Shown in pieces: positions 1 through 5,786 of a DNA stretch of 9,748 nt. The stretch is taken from the NCBI GenBank assembly GCA_036568605.1, contig DATCSE010000322.1, positions 1-9,748 on the forward strand, in the 5' to 3' direction. This DNA is from DATCSE01 sp036568605 (GTDB taxonomy: Bacteria; Pseudomonadota; Gammaproteobacteria; Burkholderiales; Burkholderiaceae_C). Each line of letters opens with the position of its first letter. Within the stretch, counting starts at the first letter, position 1. A model generated the notes under the pieces. That model worked only from the letters and a program-made list of their open reading frames with translations. It was not told where the DNA came from and searched no databases. The translations under genes were made by a program, and so were the position numbers.

Positions 1-301
1 ACAGGCTCAGGGCGAACGGAGGGAGAGACCGTACCCGGGTCCGTTCGCGCTGAGCTTGTCGAAGCGCCGTACCGAGAGCTCAGGTCCGACGGTGGATCAC
101 CGTGCGGCAGCCCTTCGACAGGCTCAGGGCGAACGGAGGGAGAGACCGTACCCGGGTCCGTTCGCGCTGAGCTTGTCGAAGCGCCGTACCGAGAGCTCAG
201 GTCCGACGGTGAATCACCGTGCGGCAGCCCTTCGACAGGCTCAGGGCGAACGGAGGGAGAGACCGCACCCGAGTCCGTTCGCGCTGAGCTTGTCGAAGCG
301 C
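1..301. repeat. 117-bp tandem repeat array (about 2.6 copies) built on a palindromic REP-like element
   Basis: Units begin at 1, 118 and 235 (period exactly 117); the third is partial. Units 1 and 2 differ at one base (G95 versus A212), and unit 3 differs from them at 266 and 272. Each unit carries two arms, CTTCGACAGGCTCAGGGCGA and TCGCGCTGAGCTTGTCGAAG, which pair as a long imperfect hairpin around a loop of about 21 nt. The complete arm pairs are 111-136/158-183 and 228-253/275-300; the first unit's left arm is cut by the window edge. A second small hairpin, CGGTG-GAT-CACCG, lies at 90-102, with a copy at 207-219. Such TTCGACA-GCTCAG repeats are widespread in beta- and gammaproteobacteria. 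Because 117 is divisible by three, the array creates a spurious open frame. I see no promoter between the array and the first gene's ribosome-binding site. Confidence 0.93.
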
Positions 302-319
302 TGTCACGCGAACGAATCC

Positions 320-324
320 GGAGG
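320..324 (+). promoter_or_regulatory. Ribosome-binding site of the thiolase-fold gene
   Basis: GGAGG is followed by a 6-nt spacer to the ATG at 331. It fixes that start and lies only about 18 bases after the last hairpin arm of the tandem repeats. Confidence 0.8.
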
Positions 325-330
325 CCCGGC

Positions 331-1500
331 ATGACCCGCCGCCTTGGCTACGAAGGTGTCGCGGTCGCCGTCCCGGTGACGGTCCCGTACGTCCGCTATT
401 CCACCCGCAGCGCCCACTGGTTCATCGGCCAGGCGCTCCAGGCGCTGGTCAAGACCTCCGGCCTGGCCAAAGACCAGATCGACGGCCTCACGATCAGCAG
501 CTTCTCGCTCGCACCCGACACCGCCGTGGGCGTCACGCAGCACCTGGGCGTGTCGCCGCGCTGGCTGGATCACATCCCGACCGGCGGCGCCTCGGGCGTG
601 ATGGCGCTGCGGCGCGCGGCCCGGGCGGTGCAGGCCGGCGATGCCGACGTCGTCGCCTGCATCGCGGCCGACACCAACCATGTCGACTCGTTCCGCCTGA
701 CGCTGGGCTCGTTCAGCCACTTCGCGCGCGACGCGAGCTACCCGTACGGCTCCGGCGGGCCCAACTCGATCTTCGCGTTCATCACCGCGAACTACATGCG
801 CGCCTACGGCGCGACCCGCGAGGACTTCGGCCGCATCGCGGTCGCGCAGCGCACCAACGCACTCGCGAACCCGAACGCGCTGTTCAAGAAGCCGTTGACG
901 CTGGGCGAGTACCTGAGCGCGCGGCCCATCGCCGACCCGATCCACCTGTTCGATTGCGTGATGCCGTGCGCCGGCGCCGAGGCCTTCCTCGTGATGCGCG
1001 AGGAGCGGGCGCGCGACCTGGGCCTGCCGCATGCGCTGGTGCGCGGCGCGATCGAGCGCCACAACGCGTACGCCGACGACCCGGTGATGGTGCGCGGCGG
1101 CTGGCGCATGGACCGCGACGATCTCTACGCGCAGGCCGATGCGACGCCGGCCGACATCGCCTTCGTGCAGACCTACGACGACTACCCGGTCATCGTGATG
1201 ATGCAGTTCGAGGACCTGGGCTTCTGCGACAAGGGTGGCGGCCCGGCCTTCGTGCGCGAGCACACGACGACCTACGACGGCGCGTTCCCGAACAACACCA
1301 GCGGCGGCCAGTTGTCGTGCGGACAGGCCGGCGCGGCCGGCGGCTTCGTCGGCATGGTCGAGGCGATCCGGCAGCTCACCGATCAAGCCGAAGGGCGTGC
1401 CGTGCGCGACGCGAAGCTCGGCCTCGTCACCGGCTTCGGCATGGTGACCTACGACCGATGCCTGTGCACCGGGGCCGTGATCCTGGGGAGATCGACGTGA
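331..1500 (+). CDS. Thiolase-fold protein (SCP-x/lipid-transfer-protein type) lacking the canonical catalytic residues
   Basis: This 389-aa cytoplasmic protein has the length and layout of SCP2-type thiolases. The N-terminal half carries TGGASG at 84-89 followed by an A..A...G.AD.V helix region. Family blocks follow, such as TYDDYPVIVMMQFEDLGFCDKG (from residue 281), NNTSGG (321-326) and a C-terminal GFGMVTYD (368-375). The active-site positions are unusual. The nucleophilic Cys of C-G-S-G aligns with Gly86, the His of GHP with Gln332 (GQA), and I find no C-x-G near the C-terminus that matches the second catalytic Cys. Classical thiolysis therefore looks unlikely. Thiolase folds without these cysteines that pair with DUF35 proteins include steroid side-chain aldolases (Ltp2), so a retro-aldol or other acyl-CoA C-C lyase role is my inference. 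Its stop overlaps the next gene, a DUF35 fusion, which suggests a complex. The start is set by GGAGG six bases upstream. Confidence 0.9.
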   Translation: MTRRLGYEGVAVAVPVTVPYVRYSTRSAHWFIGQALQALVKTSGLAKDQIDGLTISSFSLAPDTAVGVTQHLGVSPRWLDHIPTGGASGVMALRRAARAVQAGDADVVACIAADTNHVDSFRLTLGSFSHFARDASYPYGSGGPNSIFAFITANYMRAYGATREDFGRIAVAQRTNALANPNALFKKPLTLGEYLSARPIADPIHLFDCVMPCAGAEAFLVMREERARDLGLPHALVRGAIERHNAYADDPVMVRGGWRMDRDDLYAQADATPADIAFVQTYDDYPVIVMMQFEDLGFCDKGGGPAFVREHTTTYDGAFPNNTSGGQLSCGQAGAAGGFVGMVEAIRQLTDQAEGRAVRDAKLGLVTGFGMVTYDRCLCTGAVILGRST

Positions 1501-2750
1501 CGATGCCCTTGATGAAGCCCAAGCGCAAGAACCCGGTCCTGCGCACGCGGCAGATGAACCTGCCGCCGTGGGCACGCGGCCGCGTTGCATTGGGCATGAC
1601 GGCGGCCGCGGCGGAAGGGCGCTTCGAGCTGCAGGTCTGCCAGGACTGCCGCACGGTGCAGTACCCGCCGCGCGAGGCCTGCCACCGGTGCCTGTCGCCG
1701 CGGCTGCGCTGGCGGCCGCAGTCGGGTGAGGGGCAACTGCTGAGCACCTCGACCCTGCACCACAGCAACGACCCGTTCTTCCGCGAGCGGCTGCCGTGGC
1801 GGCTGGGCCTGGTGCAGCTCGACGCCGGCCCGTCGCTGATCGTGCACCTGCACGGCGAAGCCGGCGAGGCGCCCACGCGCGTGAAGGTCGGCGCGCGGCT
1901 GGACCGCGCGGGCCAGGCGGTGCTGATCGGATTTCCCAACGAGGGGAGTGACCACATGGCAGACGACACGATGCTGCGCGAGATGACCAGCGATCCCAAG
2001 TTCCGCAAGGTGCTGGTCACCGACGGCAAGACCGCGTTGGGCCAGGCGATCGTCGAAGCGCTGGTCAAGGCCGGCGCCGAGATCGTCTGGGTCGGCCACG
2101 CTGAGCCGTGGAAGAAGCTGCCCGGCTTCGAGGACATAGCCAGGCTGCCGCAGGTCACGCTGGTCCCGCTGGACCTGACCAACGGCCGCTCGGTCAGCGA
2201 GCTGGCCGGCGAGATCGGCGGCAAGGTCGACATCGTGATCAACAACGCCGAGGTGCACCGCACCTACGGCATCGCGGCGCGCCGCGGCACCGATGTCGCG
2301 AAGGCCGAGATGGACATCAACTACTTCGGCCTGCTGCGCCTCGCGCAGGAGTTCGGCCCGGCGCTGAAGGGCCGCTCGGCGGACGGCGTCACGCATGCGG
2401 CCGCGTGGGTCAACCTGCTGTCGATCTACGCGCTGTCGAACTACCCGCCGCACGGCACGTTCTCGGCCTCGAAAGCCGCCGCGCTGTCGCTCGCGCAGTG
2501 CCTGCGCGCCGAGATGCGGCCGGCCGGCATCCGCGTGGTCAACGTGTTCCCCGGGCCGATCGACGACGAGTGGAACCAGAACCTGCCGCCGCCCAAGGTC
2601 GCGCCGGCGGCGCTGGCCAGCGCGATCGTCAAGGCGCTGAAGGAAGGCATCGAGGACGTGTACCCGGGCGACGTCGCGCAGGAGTGGTTGGAGCGCTGGC
2701 GCGACAACCCCAAGGTGCTGGAGCGCGAGCTCGCGGCGGGAGGAAGCTGA
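1497..2750 (+). CDS. DUF35 zinc-ribbon/OB-fold domain fused in frame to a degenerate short-chain dehydrogenase domain
   Basis: This is a 417-aa protein if translated from the GTG that overlaps the thiolase stop (GTGA). GGGGAG at 1485-1490 lies six bases upstream of it; the ATG at 1503 is the alternative start. Residues 1-153 are a DUF35 (ChsH2/BbsA-like) domain. It has a basic N-terminus, a zinc ribbon C48-x2-C51-x10-C62-x2-C65 and an OB-like segment. DUF35 proteins usually partner thiolase-fold enzymes, matching the gene upstream. Residues 154-417 are an SDR domain. The TGxxxGxG motif reads T175-D-G-K-T-A-L-G182, NNAG reads NNAE (249-252), and the catalytic Tyr is Phe322. Ser309 and Lys326 sit at the proper spacing, and Asn275 and the later PG motif remain. 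The SDR half is probably a non-catalytic or structural partner. The joint at Met154 is preceded by a good ribosome-binding site, so a separate SDR product is also possible. Confidence 0.88.
   Translation: MTMPLMKPKRKNPVLRTRQMNLPPWARGRVALGMTAAAAEGRFELQVCQDCRTVQYPPREACHRCLSPRLRWRPQSGEGQLLSTSTLHHSNDPFFRERLPWRLGLVQLDAGPSLIVHLHGEAGEAPTRVKVGARLDRAGQAVLIGFPNEGSDHMADDTMLREMTSDPKFRKVLVTDGKTALGQAIVEALVKAGAEIVWVGHAEPWKKLPGFEDIARLPQVTLVPLDLTNGRSVSELAGEIGGKVDIVINNAEVHRTYGIAARRGTDVAKAEMDINYFGLLRLAQEFGPALKGRSADGVTHAAAWVNLLSIYALSNYPPHGTFSASKAAALSLAQCLRAEMRPAGIRVVNVFPGPIDDEWNQNLPPPKVAPAALASAIVKALKEGIEDVYPGDVAQEWLERWRDNPKVLERELAAGGS
1941..1958 (+). promoter_or_regulatory. Internal ribosome-binding site and start codon at the DUF35/SDR domain junction
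   Basis: GAGGGGAG (1941-1948) lies 7 nt before an in-frame ATG (1956) exactly at the domain boundary. No stop separates the two domains in this frame, although a TGA occurs one frame over at 1949-1951. It looks like the relic or active start of a once separate 264-aa SDR gene. Whether it is used cannot be told from sequence. Confidence 0.6.
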
Positions 2751-2776
2751 GATGGGGACGAAGCAACGCATTGGCT

Positions 2777-2864
2777 CCTTCTCCCGCTTGCGGGAGAAGG
2801 CGGGGGATGAGGGTCGCCGCGGCGCTCGCCCTCACCCCAACCCTCTCCCGCAAGCGGGAGAGGG
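2777..2864. repeat. Paired palindromic REP-like cassette (CTCTCCCGC family), outward arrangement
   Basis: Two near-perfect hairpins occur at 2777-2800 (stem CCTTCTCCCGC, centre TT) and 2841-2864 (stem CCCTCTCCCGC, centre AA). Between them are the inverted tails GGGGGATGAGGG (2802-2813) and CCCTCACCCC (2829-2838). The order hairpin-tail-tail-hairpin is the reverse of the copy at 7130-7219. The cassette fills almost all of the 137-base gap after the DUF35-SDR gene, and its end (AGGGAG, 2861-2866) could act as a ribosome-binding site for an ATG at 2873. No U-run follows either hairpin, so I do not call a terminator. Confidence 0.92.
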
Positions 2865-2887
2865 AGCCGCACATGGGGGACGTTGAG

Positions 2888-3685
2888 ATGCAAGACACGA
2901 TGACAGATCTCCTGCCGGGTCTCGTCACGGCGCTCGCGACGGGCCGCATCCGCGTGGTCGACCTGACCCAGACGCTGACGCCCGACTTCCCGCAGATCGC
3001 GCTGCCGCCCGAGATGGGCCAGTGCTGGCCGTTCCGCATCGAGGAAGTCTCGGCCTACGACGAGCGCGGGCCGGGATGGTACTGGAACAACTTCTCGTGC
3101 GGCGAGCACACCGGCACGCACTTCGACGCACCGATCCACTGGATCTCCGGCCGCGACCTGCCGAACAACGCGGTCGACACGATCCCGGTGCAGCACTTCG
3201 TCGCGCCGGCGTTCGTGATCGACTGTTCCGCGCAGGCGGCGGCCGACCCGGACTATCTGCTGACGGTCGCCGACATCGAGCGCTTCGAAGCGCAGCACGG
3301 CCGCATCGCCGGCGGCGCCTGGGTGCTGATGCGCACCGACTGGTCGAAGCGCACCGACCCGGAGGCTTATCAGAACTTCGACGAGACCGGCCAGCACACG
3401 CCCGGGCCGAGCGCGGAAGCGGTGCAGTTCCTGGTCGAGCAGCGCGGCGTACTGGGCTTCGGCTCGGAGGCGATCGGCACCGATGCCGGGCAGGGCTACC
3501 ACCTGCGGCCGCCGTACCCGTGCCACTACTTCATGCACGGCGCTGGCCGCTATGGCCTGCAGTGCCTGGCCAACCTGGACCAGCTGCCGCCCACCGGCGC
3601 GCTGCTGATCTGCCCGCCGCTGAAGATCCAGAAGGGCAGCGGCAGCCCGTTGCGCGTGCTGGCGCTGGTGGAGGACGCGGCATGA
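2888..3685 (+). CDS. Cyclase-family (kynurenine-formamidase-like) metal-dependent hydrolase
   Basis: This is a 265-aa protein from ATG 2888. ATG 2873 (270 aa, its ribosome-binding site formed by the repeat end) and ATG 2900 are alternative starts in the same frame. The signature HTGTHFDAPIHW (74-85 from 2888) matches the HxGTHxDxPxH motif of the cyclase superfamily, whose His/Asp residues bind the divalent metal. The N-terminal DLTQTL (25-30), the central LMRTDW and the later GFGSEAIGTD stretch are also typical. No signal peptide is seen, so it should be cytoplasmic. Members hydrolyse N-formylkynurenine, isatin and other amides or lactams, and many are uncharacterised. In this context (Rieske oxygenase, SDRs, thiolase fold), opening a ring or hydrolysing an amide or lactone intermediate is a reasonable inference. 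The substrate cannot be assigned. kynB is not used because no tryptophan-pathway neighbour is present. Confidence 0.88.
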   Translation: MQDTMTDLLPGLVTALATGRIRVVDLTQTLTPDFPQIALPPEMGQCWPFRIEEVSAYDERGPGWYWNNFSCGEHTGTHFDAPIHWISGRDLPNNAVDTIPVQHFVAPAFVIDCSAQAAADPDYLLTVADIERFEAQHGRIAGGAWVLMRTDWSKRTDPEAYQNFDETGQHTPGPSAEAVQFLVEQRGVLGFGSEAIGTDAGQGYHLRPPYPCHYFMHGAGRYGLQCLANLDQLPPTGALLICPPLKIQKGSGSPLRVLALVEDAA

Positions 3686-3696
3686 GACATCCTGCA

Positions 3697-3767
3697 CCGT
3701 TCGGACTGAGCTTGTCGAAGTCCTGGTGGCGTATGCACAGGCGCTTCGACAAGCTCAGCGCGAACGG
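3697..3767. repeat. REP-like hairpin of the TTCGACA-GCTCAG family
   Basis: The arms CCGTTCGGACTGAGCTTGTC (from 3697) and GACAAGCTCAGCGCGAACGG (ending 3767) are nearly complementary, with about 20 nt of loop. It is the same family as the array at 1-301 but in the opposite arm order. It begins 11 bases after the cyclase stop and produces short spurious open frames on both strands. Confidence 0.9.
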
Positions 3768-3804
3768 TTGGCGGCACGGACGGCTCGCGGACGGTGCGCC
3801 TACT

Positions 3805-3843
3805 CCGTTCGGACTCAGCTCTTCGACGCAGCTCAGGACAGGC
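3805..3843. repeat. Degenerate copy of the TTCGACA-GCTCAG repeat
   Basis: CCGTTCGGACTCAGCTCTTC at 3805-3824, followed by GCAGCTCAGGACAGG, resembles both arms of the neighbouring element but with substitutions and a rearranged centre. It looks like a decayed copy or half-element. With 3697-3767 it occupies most of the 195-base gap before the SDR gene. No promoter motif is evident in the rest of the gap. Confidence 0.65.
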
Positions 3844-3880
3844 TTGTTGAACTCCCGGATTGCGCCAGTGGAGCCCCATC

Positions 3881-4612
3881 ATGGCTGAGCCGTCACAAGT
3901 CGCCGCGGTCACCGGCGGCAGCGCTGGCATCGGCCGCGCCATCTGCGAAGACTTGCTCGCGAGCGGCTACGAAGTCGTGTCGCTCGCGCGCCGGTCCGGC
4001 GACATCGACCATCCGAAATTCCACAGCATCGAAGTCGACCTGGCCGACCGCGTCGCCACCGCGCAGGCCGCCCGCGAGCTGGCGCAGCGCTTCGAGGTCA
4101 CGACGCTGGTCCACAACGCAGGCGTGATTCGCCCGGCGCTGCTGCCCGAGGTGCAGCTCGACGACCTGGATGCGCTGGTCGAGCTGCACCTGGGCTGCGC
4201 GATCCAGCTGGTGCAGGCTGCGCTGCCGGCGATGCGTGCGCGGCGCTACGGCCGCATCGTGCTGATGTCGTCGCGCGCCGCGCTGGGCGCACAGACGCGC
4301 ACCGCCTACTCGGCCACCAAGGCCGGCATGCTGGGCATGGCACGGACCTGGGCGCTGGAGCTGGCGGCCGACGGCATCACGGTCAACGTCGTCGCGCCCG
4401 GGCCCATCCACACCGACATGTTCTACGACGTGATCCCGGCCGGCAGCGAGAAGGAGCGCCGGCTCGCGGCGTCGATTCCGGTCCAGCGCGTCGGCGAGGC
4501 GAGCGACGTCGCGCGCGCCGTGTCGTTCTTCGTGCATCCGGACAGCGGTTTCATCACCGGCCAGGTGCTGTACGTCTGCGGCGGCGCGAGCCTGGGCAGC
4601 CTATCTCTTTGA
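3881..4612 (+). CDS. Short-chain dehydrogenase/reductase (classical SDR) with intact NAD(P)-binding motif
   Basis: This 243-aa cytoplasmic oxidoreductase carries TGGSAGIG (11-18) for cofactor binding, HNAG (78-81), catalytic Ser130, Tyr143 and Lys147 (YSATK), and the PG motif at 173-174. The C-terminal GFITGQVLYVCGG is the usual family ending. The fourth tetrad position, normally Asn in a VNL-type motif, appears to be His103 (LHLG). The residue after HPKFHSIEVDL (D53) is the standard position after beta-3. ATG 3881 is chosen because GTGGAG lies 7 bases upstream; a TTG at 3860 would add seven unlikely residues. Sixteen bases separate it from the next gene. It probably oxidises or reduces a hydroxy/keto intermediate of the pathway. 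It could pair with the catalytically degenerate SDR domain encoded upstream, which is inference by analogy with BbsC/BbsD. Confidence 0.92.
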   Translation: MAEPSQVAAVTGGSAGIGRAICEDLLASGYEVVSLARRSGDIDHPKFHSIEVDLADRVATAQAARELAQRFEVTTLVHNAGVIRPALLPEVQLDDLDALVELHLGCAIQLVQAALPAMRARRYGRIVLMSSRAALGAQTRTAYSATKAGMLGMARTWALELAADGITVNVVAPGPIHTDMFYDVIPAGSEKERRLAASIPVQRVGEASDVARAVSFFVHPDSGFITGQVLYVCGGASLGSLSL

Positions 4613-4628
4613 TGCGAGGTACACCCGC

Positions 4629-5786
4629 ATGAGTCGTTCGATGTCCATCGCTGCCGCTGCCATGCTGGGCATGGGCTTGAGCCTGCAGGCCGCGGCGGCC
4701 GATCTGAAAGTCGGCGTGGTCACGTCCCTGTCGGGCCCGGTGGCGGCGCTGGGTGTGCCGTACGGCAAGGGCATCCAGGCCGCGCAGGCGTGGAAGCCGA
4801 CGATCGCGGGCCACAAGGTGCAGGTGATCGTGCTCGACGACCAGTCCGACCCGACCGTCGCCGCGCGCAACGCGCGCAAGCTGGTCACCGAGGACAAGGT
4901 CGACGTGCTGATCGGCACCTCCGGCGTGCCGGGCGCGCTCGCGATCGCCGCGGTCGCGCGCGAGACCAAGACGCCGCTGATCTCGCCGACGCCGGTCAGC
5001 GTGCCGGCCGACGACAACGGCTGGACCGTCACGGTGTCGCAGCCGTTCCCGCTGATGGTGGCCGCGGTGGTCGAGAAGATGAAGGCGAGCGGCGTCAAGA
5101 CGGTGGCCTACATCGGCTTCTCCGATGCGCTGGGCGATCTCGCGTACGACTCGCTGGTGAAGGCCGCCGAGCCGGCCGGCATCCGAATCGTGGCCAACGA
5201 GCGGTATGCGCGCGGCGATGCGTCGGTCGCCGGTCAGGTGCTGAAGATCGTCGCGGCGCGGCCCGATGCGGTGTTCGCCGGCAACTCCGGTACGCCCGGT
5301 GCGCTGCCGTACCTGGCGCTGGCCGAGCGCGGCTACAAGGGTGCGATCTACGGCACGCACGGGCTGATCAATGCCGACTTCGTGCGTGTCGGCGGCAGCG
5401 CGGTCGACGGGCTGATGGTGCCCAGCGGCCCTGTGATGGTGGCCGACCAGTTGCCGGCCGAAAGCCCGGTGCGCAAGGTCGCGCTCGACTACCGCGCCGC
5501 GTACCAGAAGACGCACGGCGCGCTGCCGACCGATGCGTTCTCGGCCTACACGTTCGATGCGTACCTTCTGCTCGACGATGCCGCGACCCGTGCGATCACG
5601 AGCGGCAAAGTCGAGCCGGGCACGGCGCAGTTTCGCCAGGCCTTGCACGACGCGATCGCCGCGACGAAAGAACTCGCCGGCACGCACGGCGTGTTCAGCT
5701 TCAAGGCGAACGAGCCGTACGGACTGGACAAGCGCTCGGCGGTCGTGATCAAGCTGGAGAAGGGCCAATGGAAGCTCGTGCCGTGA
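4629..5786 (+). CDS. Branched-chain-amino-acid-type ABC transporter substrate-binding protein (first copy)
   Basis: This 385-aa periplasmic protein has a Sec signal peptide: a short basic start, a hydrophobic core and an Ala-rich cleavage region ending about residue 24, before DLKVGVV. The mature part is a type-1 periplasmic-binding fold (Peripla_BP_6/LivJ-like). Markers include SLSGP, VLDDQSDPTVAARNARKLV, YIGFSDALGD and DAFSAYTFDAYLLL. Such proteins capture amino acids, aromatic acids or other small organic acids for a LivHMGF-type importer. A GAGGT ribosome-binding site lies 8 bases before the start. The gene follows the SDR by 16 bases, and its 3' end overlaps the Rieske alpha gene, so the three should be co-transcribed. 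It is paralogous to the second binding protein in this window. The ligand is unknown; an aromatic pathway substrate is inferred from context. Confidence 0.94.
   Translation: MSRSMSIAAAAMLGMGLSLQAAAADLKVGVVTSLSGPVAALGVPYGKGIQAAQAWKPTIAGHKVQVIVLDDQSDPTVAARNARKLVTEDKVDVLIGTSGVPGALAIAAVARETKTPLISPTPVSVPADDNGWTVTVSQPFPLMVAAVVEKMKASGVKTVAYIGFSDALGDLAYDSLVKAAEPAGIRIVANERYARGDASVAGQVLKIVAARPDAVFAGNSGTPGALPYLALAERGYKGAIYGTHGLINADFVRVGGSAVDGLMVPSGPVMVADQLPAESPVRKVALDYRAAYQKTHGALPTDAFSAYTFDAYLLLDDAATRAITSGKVEPGTAQFRQALHDAIAATKELAGTHGVFSFKANEPYGLDKRSAVVIKLEKGQWKLVP

Noticed and set aside
1..301. CRISPR array
   Set aside because: The units are tandem copies with identical spacers and long internal palindromes, not short repeats separated by unique spacers.
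56..334. 92-aa open frame over the tandem repeats
   Set aside because: It is the translation of a 117-bp repeat whose length is a multiple of three. It shows the LRQAQGER/LSLSK pattern typical of falsely predicted proteins over these palindromes.
304..1590. Long minus-strand open frame (428 aa) opposite the thiolase-fold gene
   Set aside because: It is an Arg/Ala/Val/His-rich shadow of a high-GC gene with no recognisable domain, and the + strand gene is clear. The same reasoning removes the long minus-strand frames at 1449-2771, 2441-3697, 4554-5768, 7535-8770 and 8966-9727.
2777..2864. Possible factor-independent terminator
   Set aside because: The stems are strong but have no downstream T-run, and the genes continue in the same direction. 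The copies at 7130 and 8927 look the same.
2888..3685. Specific assignment as kynurenine formamidase (kynB)
   Set aside because: The metal-binding motif is shared by the entire cyclase superfamily, and no tryptophan-degradation gene is nearby.
3682..3888. Frame starting at the ATGA that overlaps the cyclase stop (about 68 aa)
   Set aside because: It translates the palindromic repeat (FGLSLSK, RFDKLSANG) and ends inside the SDR start. No domain is seen, although the ATGA overlap might be the relic of an earlier coupled start.
4790..5767. Upstream extension of the Rieske alpha frame through the first binding-protein gene
   Set aside because: It is an Arg-rich, out-of-frame reading of the binding protein. 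The Rieske family N-terminus begins only after 5768.
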